Under the pieces are notes generated by a model. The model did no database searches. It had not been told where the DNA came from and saw only the letters and a list, made by a program, of their open reading frames with translations. Positions 17,946 to 25,074 of a stretch of 64,000 bases of DNA are shown piece by piece; positions within the stretch are counted from its first letter, which is position 1; the number at the start of each line of letters is the position of its first letter. The translations under genes were made by a program, and so were the position numbers. The stretch is from assembly GCF_000829375.1 (NCBI RefSeq), contig NZ_AP014624.1:2294001-2358000 (forward strand), given 5' to 3'. Origin of the DNA: Chryseobacterium sp. StRB126 (GTDB lineage: Bacteria > Bacteroidota > Bacteroidia > Flavobacteriales > Weeksellaceae).

Positions 17946-18500
17946 AATAGAAGTATCCAAGCAACAAGAAACAATACCAAACTGGAGAATTTTAATGCTA
18001 CCATAAGTATTCTTATAGGAGCTAATGGTAATTACAGACAGGGTGTACACTGGATTATACAAGACTTAGGACAAGAAAGTGCCTTCGCCAGCAAAACCCT
18101 TACGATGGAGGTAGCAGTAGAAAATGCAAGAGAAACCTTCTCTTTTATAGATTTGGTATGCAAAGGATGTAGCAGAGCCGGTACAGATCTTATGATAGAA
18201 TACAAATCTGGTCCGGGGAGTATTACGAGTGGTACGATAAAAAAACAGTTTATAGAAAGGGATTTGTTTAAAGCCAATTCTTTAGATGAGATACAATGGA
18301 GAATGAAAAATACTAATCTTACTAAAGATAAATTGGTAGATTGGCTCACAGAGAATAGAAGTAATATTGAAAAGCTTGGAGTTGAAAAAGTAAAGAAATT
18401 ATTTCCTCAACACGCAATTCAAATTAATGAGGGCAACTTTGTTGATTTTTTGATAAATAAATTTAAACAGGAAAGTACTTATGATAAAATTTTTAAATAA
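17946..18500 (+). pseudogene. Silent 5'-truncated toxin cassette 3
   Basis: From about 17965 the DNA is nearly identical to toxin 1 (15005 onward). The frame continues from the codon after the preceding immunity gene's stop, giving ATRNNTKLENFNATISILI, then the same nuclease core with TDLMIEYKSG and SLDEIQW. There is no signal peptide, no junction region and no start codon before an internal ATG at 18105, which lies within the core. After about 18305 the sequence diverges from toxin 1 into a different 60-residue tail ending TYDKIFK. This is a promoterless spare tip rather than random decay: the core and tail have no stop or frameshift. It could be activated by homologous recombination with toxin 1. 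Confidence 0.72.
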
Positions 18501-19467
18501 AATAGATGATGTAAGAAGTTTTGTTATTAGTGATAAAAAACTATACTGGATTTCAAATGATAGACTATATTATGAGCTAACTAAAGATGAAATAACTTCA
18601 ATAGAATTTCCTTCTAGTGTTATATATTTGGTAGAGGATTTAATATTCTCTGGGAAAAACTTTTATTATGATCCTCGAAATAATGTTGTTACTATAATTG
18701 GAGAATTGGAAGGATATTATTATAGCAGTATATCAAATAATAAATTAACCTTATTTTCCGGAAATGATTTATTATTATATAATATTCAAATGAAAGAAAT
18801 ACAATGGAAGCAAAACTATTTTGATAATAGCAGTGTAACTTTTATAAAAAATAACCACTTTGTTAATTATTCTGAACATCAAATAGATTGCTATGATTTT
18901 TTTAATAATACTACTATTTGGAAACTTAGAAACTTAGATTTTTTTAATTCAGCTGACAGTTTTTTTTCTCAGGAAATATTATTATATAAAGATAAATTAT
19001 TTATAAATGCGTTATCTAATGATATTTTTAACAATTGTATTGTTGATATCTCGACAGGTAATGTTGTAAAAGAATATCGAGGATTATATGGTCAGATGAT
19101 TTTAGAAGGAGACAATCTTTATTTTTTAAGCCCTGACCACATCTCTATTCTTAATACAGAAAACCAAGAAGTAGCCACTTATACTATAACCGATATTTTT
19201 GAATCTACAGAAATAAAGCGTTTGCTTTTTCCCAGATGGTTTATAAAGAATGGTATCATTTATTTTACTCAATCAGGAGAAGTAGATATGCACTCTGGAA
19301 GTAGAGGAGCAATATTTGGAGCATTAGATGCTGTGAGTTTGAAAATATTATGGTATGAAAGACTGTCCAAAGAACATTGTATTATAGGGACTATTCAGGT
19401 AGAAAATGAAAAGATTTATCTTCATACACAGGATAAGATCTTATTTGTTTTTGAGAAAGAAAATTAA
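18481..19467 (+). CDS. Beta-propeller-like candidate immunity protein, cassette 3
   Basis: A 328-residue protein, the same length as the cassette 1 protein. The start ATG lies 20 bases inside the end of toxin tip 3. Residues about 190-328 closely match the cassette 1 protein (GLYGQMILEGDNLYFLSPDH, EIKRLLFPRWF, IYLHTQDKILFVFE), whereas the first 185 residues do not. The N-half therefore varies together with the toxin tail. No signal peptide is seen, so it acts in the cytoplasm. The immunity role is inferred from position. Confidence 0.65.
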   Translation: MIKFLNKIDDVRSFVISDKKLYWISNDRLYYELTKDEITSIEFPSSVIYLVEDLIFSGKNFYYDPRNNVVTIIGELEGYYYSSISNNKLTLFSGNDLLLYNIQMKEIQWKQNYFDNSSVTFIKNNHFVNYSEHQIDCYDFFNNTTIWKLRNLDFFNSADSFFSQEILLYKDKLFINALSNDIFNNCIVDISTGNVVKEYRGLYGQMILEGDNLYFLSPDHISILNTENQEVATYTITDIFESTEIKRLLFPRWFIKNGIIYFTQSGEVDMHSGSRGAIFGALDAVSLKILWYERLSKEHCIIGTIQVENEKIYLHTQDKILFVFEKEN

Positions 19468-19471
19468 AATT

Positions 19472-19861
19472 ATGGATACAAAACGCATAGAAAACTTCAT
19501 ATTTTATGATGGTATAAAAGAAATAGTTGTTGATAAGACATATGATAATTGGTTAACATCTTTGAATTATGATGATTATTCAAAAGCTTTTATTATAGTT
19601 AATCATGACAAAATAAAACTATTTGATACTGCTAAAGAATTAAAAGTTGGACAAAATTTTGACTCGAAAGAGTTAGAAGCAATATCTGAAAGATATAATT
19701 TGTTATTAATTGATAATGAGAGAGGGCTTAGATGTTCTACAAAATCTCATTTTTCCGAAAGATTTTATATAATTAGAGAGAATGGCTTTGTTGTTATATA
19801 TAGTCTCGGAGGGACAAAATCATTTGAGTCAATTTATTTACATGGTGTTTGGTTAAGTTAA
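19472..19861 (+). CDS. Small unknown protein in the immunity array
   Basis: I place the start at ATG 19472 (MDTKRIENFIFYDGIKEIVV, 129 aa), 4 bases after the previous stop; the frame is open upstream to 19406, but that part overlaps cassette 3. It has no signal peptide and a mixed alpha/beta composition, and I recognise no family. Position among toxin/immunity genes suggests an immunity gene left behind without its toxin; that is inference only. Confidence 0.5.
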   Translation: MDTKRIENFIFYDGIKEIVVDKTYDNWLTSLNYDDYSKAFIIVNHDKIKLFDTAKELKVGQNFDSKELEAISERYNLLLIDNERGLRCSTKSHFSERFYIIRENGFVVIYSLGGTKSFESIYLHGVWLS

Positions 19862-19871
19862 TTTATTTAAA

Positions 19872-20429
19872 ATGCAATTAAATCAATTACATATTTTTAA
19901 ATCCAAATTTCATGATATTCAGCTTATAACAACGGAGCTGGATGAGCCTCATTACGGATATGAAATTTGGAAATGTAGATTATATATAAATGGTGTAGTA
20001 TTTCACCATGAGTATTTAAACTATGAGAATAAGTTTTTTGGACTCCCGGAAAACCTTGAAAATTTTGTTTTAGAATCATCAAATGGAAAGTTTGTATTCA
20101 TTCCATATGGTCTTTTAGTATTAAATACTGAAAATCAGGAGCTCAAAAAATATGATAAAACAATTGAGAATTATAATAATAAATTTATTTCTAATCTGTT
20201 TTTAAATGATTTTCTTATCGTCTTAAACCAAAGAGTCATTTGTATTGTTGACATGGTAAAGAATAGATTTATTGAAGAGATTTATTCTTATCAAAAATTA
20301 GTATTTGAAAAAATGTAGATTATAAAAAACAAAATATATTTTTTATATAAAGATAAAGAGCTTGATAAGAATGATACTTTAATTTTTAATACGGAAACTT
20401 ATGCGTTTGAAAGCACAAATACATTATAA
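19872..20429 (+). pseudogene. Nonsense-interrupted paralogue of the 20436 gene
   Basis: Translation from ATG 19872 is open for 148 codons and stops at TAG (20316-20318) right after FEKM. The neighbouring paralogue reads FEKMWRQ there, so a Trp codon has become a stop. Reading on in the same frame gives IIKNKIYFLYKDKELD and so on to TAA at 20427-20429, for a total of 185 residues, exactly the length of the intact paralogue. Shared segments include FGLPENLENFVLESSNGKF versus CGLEADLEKFKLESGDGAF. It may still make a shortened product. Confidence 0.72.
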
Positions 20430-20435
20430 CATTTT

Positions 20436-20993
20436 ATGTCCTTAGCATTAGATAAACCTCACACTTTTGAATCTAAATTCAAAAACATCAAACTGATTGC
20501 AACAGAATTTGATGAACCCTTTTATGGATTTACTTTATGGAGATTCAGGTTATATGTTGATGATAATTTGTTGATGAATCCTCTTTTAGACTATGAAGGA
20601 AAAGGATGTGGACTGGAAGCAGATTTAGAAAAATTTAAACTTGAATCCGGAGATGGAGCATTTGTATTTATCCCTTATGGCCTGATCACCATGAATACCC
20701 ATGATCTTAGCTTGAAAAAGTATGATGCAGAGATAGGAACAAATAATACTTTTATTGAAAACAACTTCTGGAGCGATAAACTTTTTGTCCTAAGACAGCG
20801 TAGTGTTTGGGTAGTGGATCTGAAAGAGCAAAAGCTGCTGCAAAAAACATATCCCTTCGAGAAACTGAAATTTGAAAAAATGTGGCGACAAGGGGATAAC
20901 GTTAAATTTTTATACAAAGATAAACTAACAGGAGAAGCCCAAACTCTGGAGTACAGCCTGGAAAATAAAAACTTCATAAATGATGTGGTATAG
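20436..20993 (+). CDS. Small strand-rich protein preceding the ART toxin (candidate immunity)
   Basis: A 185-residue cytoplasmic protein; the intact paralogue of the gene just upstream. Motifs such as FVFIPYGLITMNTHDLSLKK and SVWVVDLKEQKLLQKTYPF look like two or three propeller-type blades and resemble parts of the longer propeller proteins of this locus (LNTENQE also occurs in the 18481 product). Its end overlaps the start of the secreted ADP-ribosyltransferase gene by 14 bases, so they are co-translated. It probably belongs to a lost toxin upstream, or acts as an extra immunity factor. Function is not shown. Confidence 0.55.
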   Translation: MSLALDKPHTFESKFKNIKLIATEFDEPFYGFTLWRFRLYVDDNLLMNPLLDYEGKGCGLEADLEKFKLESGDGAFVFIPYGLITMNTHDLSLKKYDAEIGTNNTFIENNFWSDKLFVLRQRSVWVVDLKEQKLLQKTYPFEKLKFEKMWRQGDNVKFLYKDKLTGEAQTLEYSLENKNFINDVV

Positions 20994-21834
20994 AAACTTG
21001 TTAACGGTAATAGGACTGCTGCTTATTAATCTTTTTTCTGCACAGTCCTGCAATTTTGATGACTTTGTAAACGATCTGTCTCAAGGCAATGCAGTCTTTA
21101 AAAGTATTGTTAATGAAGAAGATGGCTTCAAGGCATGGCAGATCCTGGCAGAGGAAGCTCCTGCATTAAGAAAAAATGCAGATGAACTGAACCTGGTTTC
21201 TAAAAACCTGAGTGCAATTGAAAAAGCAGGTGGGTATAAGAAGTGGAAAGGAACAGGTAGTTTGGAGGATTTTAGTAATTTATTAAAAAATCCCAAATTT
21301 AAACAAATATATGAGCCGTTAGAAAATGGATCTCATGTAAGAAAATTCGGAGATAAAATAACAATAGCCGAGGAAGCGTCTTTAAAATTATTTATACAAG
21401 ATAATTATTATAGTGATTTTAATAAAGCATTAGCTGGTGAAATCCCTATGACATCAGAGTATAAGGAAATTAAAAAACTCATGGAATCTGCACAATCTAA
21501 ATTACCTAAGTATAACGGTACTGTTTTTAGAGGAGCAGGAAAAGCCGAATCTGATTTTGCAAAAAAAATAAATGTTGGAGAAGAGTTTGATTTTAAAGGC
21601 AGGTTTACATCAACGTCAGCAGAAGAATATGTTGCAGATAATTTTAGAAATTTCGGTAAAGGAGATGTTATCTGGGAGATTGAATCGAAAACAGGTATTG
21701 ATTTAAAACCAATAAATAATTCTGAATCGGAAATATTATTTAAACCACATACAAAATATAAAATTATTGAAATAAAGCCTAGTAGTAATCCAAAAACACC
21801 AAATGTATTAATATATAAAATTAAAGAACTTTAA
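20980..21834 (+). CDS. Secreted ADP-ribosyltransferase toxin (R-S-E class)
   Basis: A 284-residue protein with a signal peptide (residues 1-22, ending LFSAQ), a junction region (NFDDFVNDLSQGNAVFKS, then AWQILAEEAPALRKN) and a C-terminal ADP-ribosyltransferase domain from about residue 160. The catalytic triad is visible: Arg184 in VFRGAGKAESDF, the Ser-Thr-Ser motif at 211-213 (FTSTSAEE), and ExE at Glu249-Ser-Glu251 (SESEILF). This is the VIP2/C3/ADPrib_exo_Tox arrangement, which transfers ADP-ribose from NAD+ to a target protein or nucleic acid. The Glu before the catalytic Glu favours Arg as acceptor by analogy with known toxins. Two paralogous small genes follow and are the likely immunity proteins. 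It shares the signal-plus-junction layout with the 14646 toxin. Confidence 0.82.
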   Translation: MMWYRNLLTVIGLLLINLFSAQSCNFDDFVNDLSQGNAVFKSIVNEEDGFKAWQILAEEAPALRKNADELNLVSKNLSAIEKAGGYKKWKGTGSLEDFSNLLKNPKFKQIYEPLENGSHVRKFGDKITIAEEASLKLFIQDNYYSDFNKALAGEIPMTSEYKEIKKLMESAQSKLPKYNGTVFRGAGKAESDFAKKINVGEEFDFKGRFTSTSAEEYVADNFRNFGKGDVIWEIESKTGIDLKPINNSESEILFKPHTKYKIIEIKPSSNPKTPNVLIYKIKEL

Positions 21835-21836
21835 TT

Positions 21837-22352
21837 ATGAATGAGTGGAATAAAATATTAACTGTTTATCAAAATTTCATTTCTGTTGATGAATCCGAAG
21901 TATTATGGTTAAAAGAAAAATTTAAGGAAGATAATTTTGATAATAATGTATCTTGGATTGAACTGTCTGATAAAGAAAAACAAATAAAGCGGATAGTAAG
22001 ATTAAAGGTTATTTCGAGGTCTATAGATTATACATTAGGTTTTTCTAATTATGAAGATGGTATAATTGATTTATATGAAGCAATAGAAAAATCTTTAGCA
22101 AATATTGATAGTATGGCTCATAGTGATTTAAGGGTGTGCAGGCTTAAGCTTTACTTGTTATTAACGAAAAAGAAAATTAACGCTTATAGAAATCCAAAAG
22201 ATATAAAAGAACTTTTTTTATTGGAATTAAAGAATGTTATTTATGATTGCTTAAACTCTAACCTTGAAGATTATTTTTCTCAACAAGTAAATATTTTATA
22301 CTTAGAAAGAAAGGTTTATATAATGCAAAGGATAATGAATGAAGAAAGATAA
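21837..22352 (+). CDS. Candidate immunity protein to the ART toxin (paralogue A)
   Basis: A 171-residue helical cytoplasmic protein with ATG 2 bases after the toxin stop. It is clearly related to the next gene. Shared blocks are the N-terminal FxWLxxxF region (VLWLKEKF / FVWLNNEF), SDKEKQIKR / SSKEKQLQR, LGFSNYEDGIIDLYEAI / LGLFNYEDSILDLVEAI, and YRNPKDIKELF / FRNPREIKNLF. I do not recognise the family. Tight coupling to the ADP-ribosyltransferase gene supports immunity. Confidence 0.6.
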   Translation: MNEWNKILTVYQNFISVDESEVLWLKEKFKEDNFDNNVSWIELSDKEKQIKRIVRLKVISRSIDYTLGFSNYEDGIIDLYEAIEKSLANIDSMAHSDLRVCRLKLYLLLTKKKINAYRNPKDIKELFLLELKNVIYDCLNSNLEDYFSQQVNILYLERKVYIMQRIMNEER

Positions 22353-22882
22353 TGGATTGGGAGAATATTAAAGAAAATTATTCAAATTACTTAGGTCCAT
22401 ATAAAAATCTAAAAGAAGAATTTGTATGGTTAAATAATGAATTTTACTCTAATGGGATAGATACTGATGAACGTTGGAATAATATGAGTAGTAAAGAAAA
22501 ACAGTTGCAGAGGCTTTATAGATCGAAATCAAGTAAAAAAACAGAAGGTTTTAGATTAGGTCTTTTTAATTATGAAGATAGCATATTGGATTTAGTAGAA
22601 GCTATAAACTTAATACTGCGAAATTTGAAAAAAACGAAAAAATCTAATATTCAAATTACGAGATTAATAGCACATCTATATTTACAAAAAAAATATATAG
22701 ATTTCTTTCGAAATCCCAGAGAAATTAAAAACTTATTTTATGATAGAATAAAATATATAATTTATGATTGTTTAAATGGTGAATTAGAAGAGTATTTTAT
22801 CAAGAAAGTGAATATTCTCTATTTTGAAAGTAAATTAGAAATCGCTCAATTAAATTTTGAAAGTATAAAATCAATAGATTGA
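22352..22882 (+). CDS. Candidate immunity protein to the ART toxin (paralogue B)
   Basis: A 176-residue paralogue of the preceding product. The ATG overlaps its stop by one base (TAATG). The conserved C-terminal block YDCLNGELEEYFIKKVNILY matches YDCLNSNLEDYFSQQVNILY of paralogue A. Tandem, diverged copies after one toxin are typical of immunity genes that cover variants of the toxin carried by competitors. Unknown fold, no signal peptide. Confidence 0.6.
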   Translation: MDWENIKENYSNYLGPYKNLKEEFVWLNNEFYSNGIDTDERWNNMSSKEKQLQRLYRSKSSKKTEGFRLGLFNYEDSILDLVEAINLILRNLKKTKKSNIQITRLIAHLYLQKKYIDFFRNPREIKNLFYDRIKYIIYDCLNGELEEYFIKKVNILYFESKLEIAQLNFESIKSID

Positions 22883-22939
22883 CAATTAGAATTTTTAAAA
22901 CTAAATCAAACAAAAAAAACTAATAACCAAAACAAAATA

Positions 22940-25063
22940 ATGAACATAAAAACACAATATACATTGAAGAAATATTTATTGCTTTTTACAATGCTGTTAT
23001 GCAGTATTGTAAGGGGACAGCAAAAAGATGCCGACAAACCTGTTACCCCTCATATACGTCTTAAAACAGATGCAAAGAAAGACCGGATATCGCTGAGATG
23101 GGCGGTAGACGAGCCCTTGGCATGGCAGAGGGCTAATAAAACTGGATTTTCTTTGAAAAGATATGTCCTGGCCAGAAATGGAAAAGTCCTTACAAAACCT
23201 GAAGAAAAAGACCTTGGAATTTTCAGAGCCGCATCAGAAAATGAGTGGAAGAAAGTAGTAGAGAAAAATGATAATGCAGCCATTGTGGCTCAGTCACTTT
23301 TCGGGGATAGCTTTGAGGTGGAAATGGGAGAGAAGCAAGGTAAACTTGAAGGAGTAGTCAATAAATCTGCTGAGATTGAGCAGCGTTTTGCCTATGCCCT
23401 TATGGCTGCCGATCTGGATTTCGAGGTTGCTAAACTTGCCGGATGGGGCTATACCGATACCGATGTAAAACCTAATGAAAGGTATCTGTACATGGTAAGC
23501 ACAATTCAGGATGGTAAATCCATAAATATCCTGCCGGTAAAAGGAGAAGCATTGGCTTCTATTGCTGTTACCAACGAATTGCCTAAACCATTAGACTTTA
23601 TTGCCATTTTTAAAGACCAGACCGTAACATTATCCTGGGAGTATCTGCAGCTTCGTGAGACTTATACCGCTTATTATGTGGAGAGAGCTCAGGAAGGAAC
23701 TGCTTTTAAAGAACTGGGAGACCTTCCGGTAATGAATATGAATGATAATGATGGCCGACAGACTCAGGGAATGGTCTTTGTAGACTCTTTGAAGCAGAAC
23801 AATGCAAAATTCAGTTACCGAATTCGTGGAAAAACTATTTTTGGGGACTATGGGCCTTATTCTGATATTGTTTCCGGTGCCGGTAAAAAGAGCATGGAAG
23901 CCACACCAAGGATTTCAGAACTTAGTATAAGGGAAGATGAAAGTATTGCCTTAGAATGGGAGTTTTCTAAAGAAGCTGAAAAGGATATTGCTTCCTTTGA
24001 GCTATTACATTCTGAAACCGATGCCCAGAACAGTTATAAAACAATCAAAAATAAAATTCCGGTTACAACAAGAAATTTGGTGACCAAAAGCCTTGCGCCA
24101 TCCAATTATTATAAAATACAGGCTGTTGGAAAAGGTGGAGACAAACGTGAATCTTTTTCCGTACTGGCACAACCTAACGATATAACGCCTCCCGAAACGC
24201 CAATAGGTTTTAAAGGAAGAATAGACTCTTTGGGAGTTGCTCATCTGGAATGGAAAGCCAATACGGAAAAGGATATTGAAGGCTATCATGTTTTCAGAGG
24301 AATTCAAAAAGGAGATGAATTGGTAAGACTTACTCCACAAGCCATCACCAAAAATAAGTTTGAAGATAAAGTCGTATTGGAGAACCTGAATTCTAAGGTG
24401 TATTATTATATCACAGCAACAGACCGACGTAAAAATCAATCAAAACCATCCATCATCCTTGAGCTGGAAAAACCTGATAAGGTGAGACCACAAGCCCCTG
24501 TTTTCACAGAATATAAATTGGAAGATGATGGAAAAATAACCCTGCATTGGTTGAAGAGTCATAGTGACGATGTTGCTTCCCACCAGTTATACAGGCAGGC
24601 CAAAGATTCAGAAGATAAAAGCTGGAAGATGATCTATGAAACTAAAGAGATCAAGCCAGACTATGTGTACACGGATAAAGATGTGGAAGTTAACAAGCAG
24701 TACACCTATTACATGCTTGCAATAGACAAAAGCCAGCTAAAGTCAGATAAATCCCAAGAAATGACCTTAAGAAGCAACAGCTTTGAACCACAGTCTATCC
24801 TTACCAATCTATCCGGTTCTGCCAGCAAAAGTAAAGCGCAGATTGAACTGAACTGGAAGATCAGTGGAGATAATGTAGGAGAGATCATTGTTTATCGTCA
24901 GAAAGGGACTGAAAAACCAAGTCTCTGGGGAACATTGACAGGCAGACAGAACTTTTTGGAAGACAGGTCAATCCAGGTAGGAAATGCTTACACTTATTTA
25001 CTAAAGCCAATGCTGAAAAATAATCAAGTAGCAAAGACTGAAAAAATAACCGTCGAATACTAA
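22940..25063 (+). CDS. Exported fibronectin type III repeat protein
   Basis: A 707-residue protein with a signal peptide (YLLLFTMLLCSIVRGQ). Most of the rest is tandem FN3-type domains. The clearest are about 410-510 (TPPETPIGFKGRIDSLGVAH, then YYYITATDRRKNQSKP) and 510-610 (RPQAPVFTEYKLEDDGKITL, then YTYYMLAIDKSQLKSD); one or two more lie at about 210-400 and one at 610-707. No T9SS sorting domain is visible. It sits 57 bases after the immunity genes and 11 bases before a T9SS-sorted protein, forming the start of a four-gene surface operon that probably builds the extracellular part of the toxin system. Confidence 0.78.
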   Translation: MNIKTQYTLKKYLLLFTMLLCSIVRGQQKDADKPVTPHIRLKTDAKKDRISLRWAVDEPLAWQRANKTGFSLKRYVLARNGKVLTKPEEKDLGIFRAASENEWKKVVEKNDNAAIVAQSLFGDSFEVEMGEKQGKLEGVVNKSAEIEQRFAYALMAADLDFEVAKLAGWGYTDTDVKPNERYLYMVSTIQDGKSINILPVKGEALASIAVTNELPKPLDFIAIFKDQTVTLSWEYLQLRETYTAYYVERAQEGTAFKELGDLPVMNMNDNDGRQTQGMVFVDSLKQNNAKFSYRIRGKTIFGDYGPYSDIVSGAGKKSMEATPRISELSIREDESIALEWEFSKEAEKDIASFELLHSETDAQNSYKTIKNKIPVTTRNLVTKSLAPSNYYKIQAVGKGGDKRESFSVLAQPNDITPPETPIGFKGRIDSLGVAHLEWKANTEKDIEGYHVFRGIQKGDELVRLTPQAITKNKFEDKVVLENLNSKVYYYITATDRRKNQSKPSIILELEKPDKVRPQAPVFTEYKLEDDGKITLHWLKSHSDDVASHQLYRQAKDSEDKSWKMIYETKEIKPDYVYTDKDVEVNKQYTYYMLAIDKSQLKSDKSQEMTLRSNSFEPQSILTNLSGSASKSKAQIELNWKISGDNVGEIIVYRQKGTEKPSLWGTLTGRQNFLEDRSIQVGNAYTYLLKPMLKNNQVAKTEKITVEY

Positions 25064-25074
25064 ACACAAAACAA

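Noticed and set aside
14646..22882. CRISPR or phage tail-like (eCIS) locus
   Set aside because: No spaced direct repeats, no Cas genes, and no sheath, tube or baseplate proteins; the repeats seen are gene-sized toxin/immunity cassettes.
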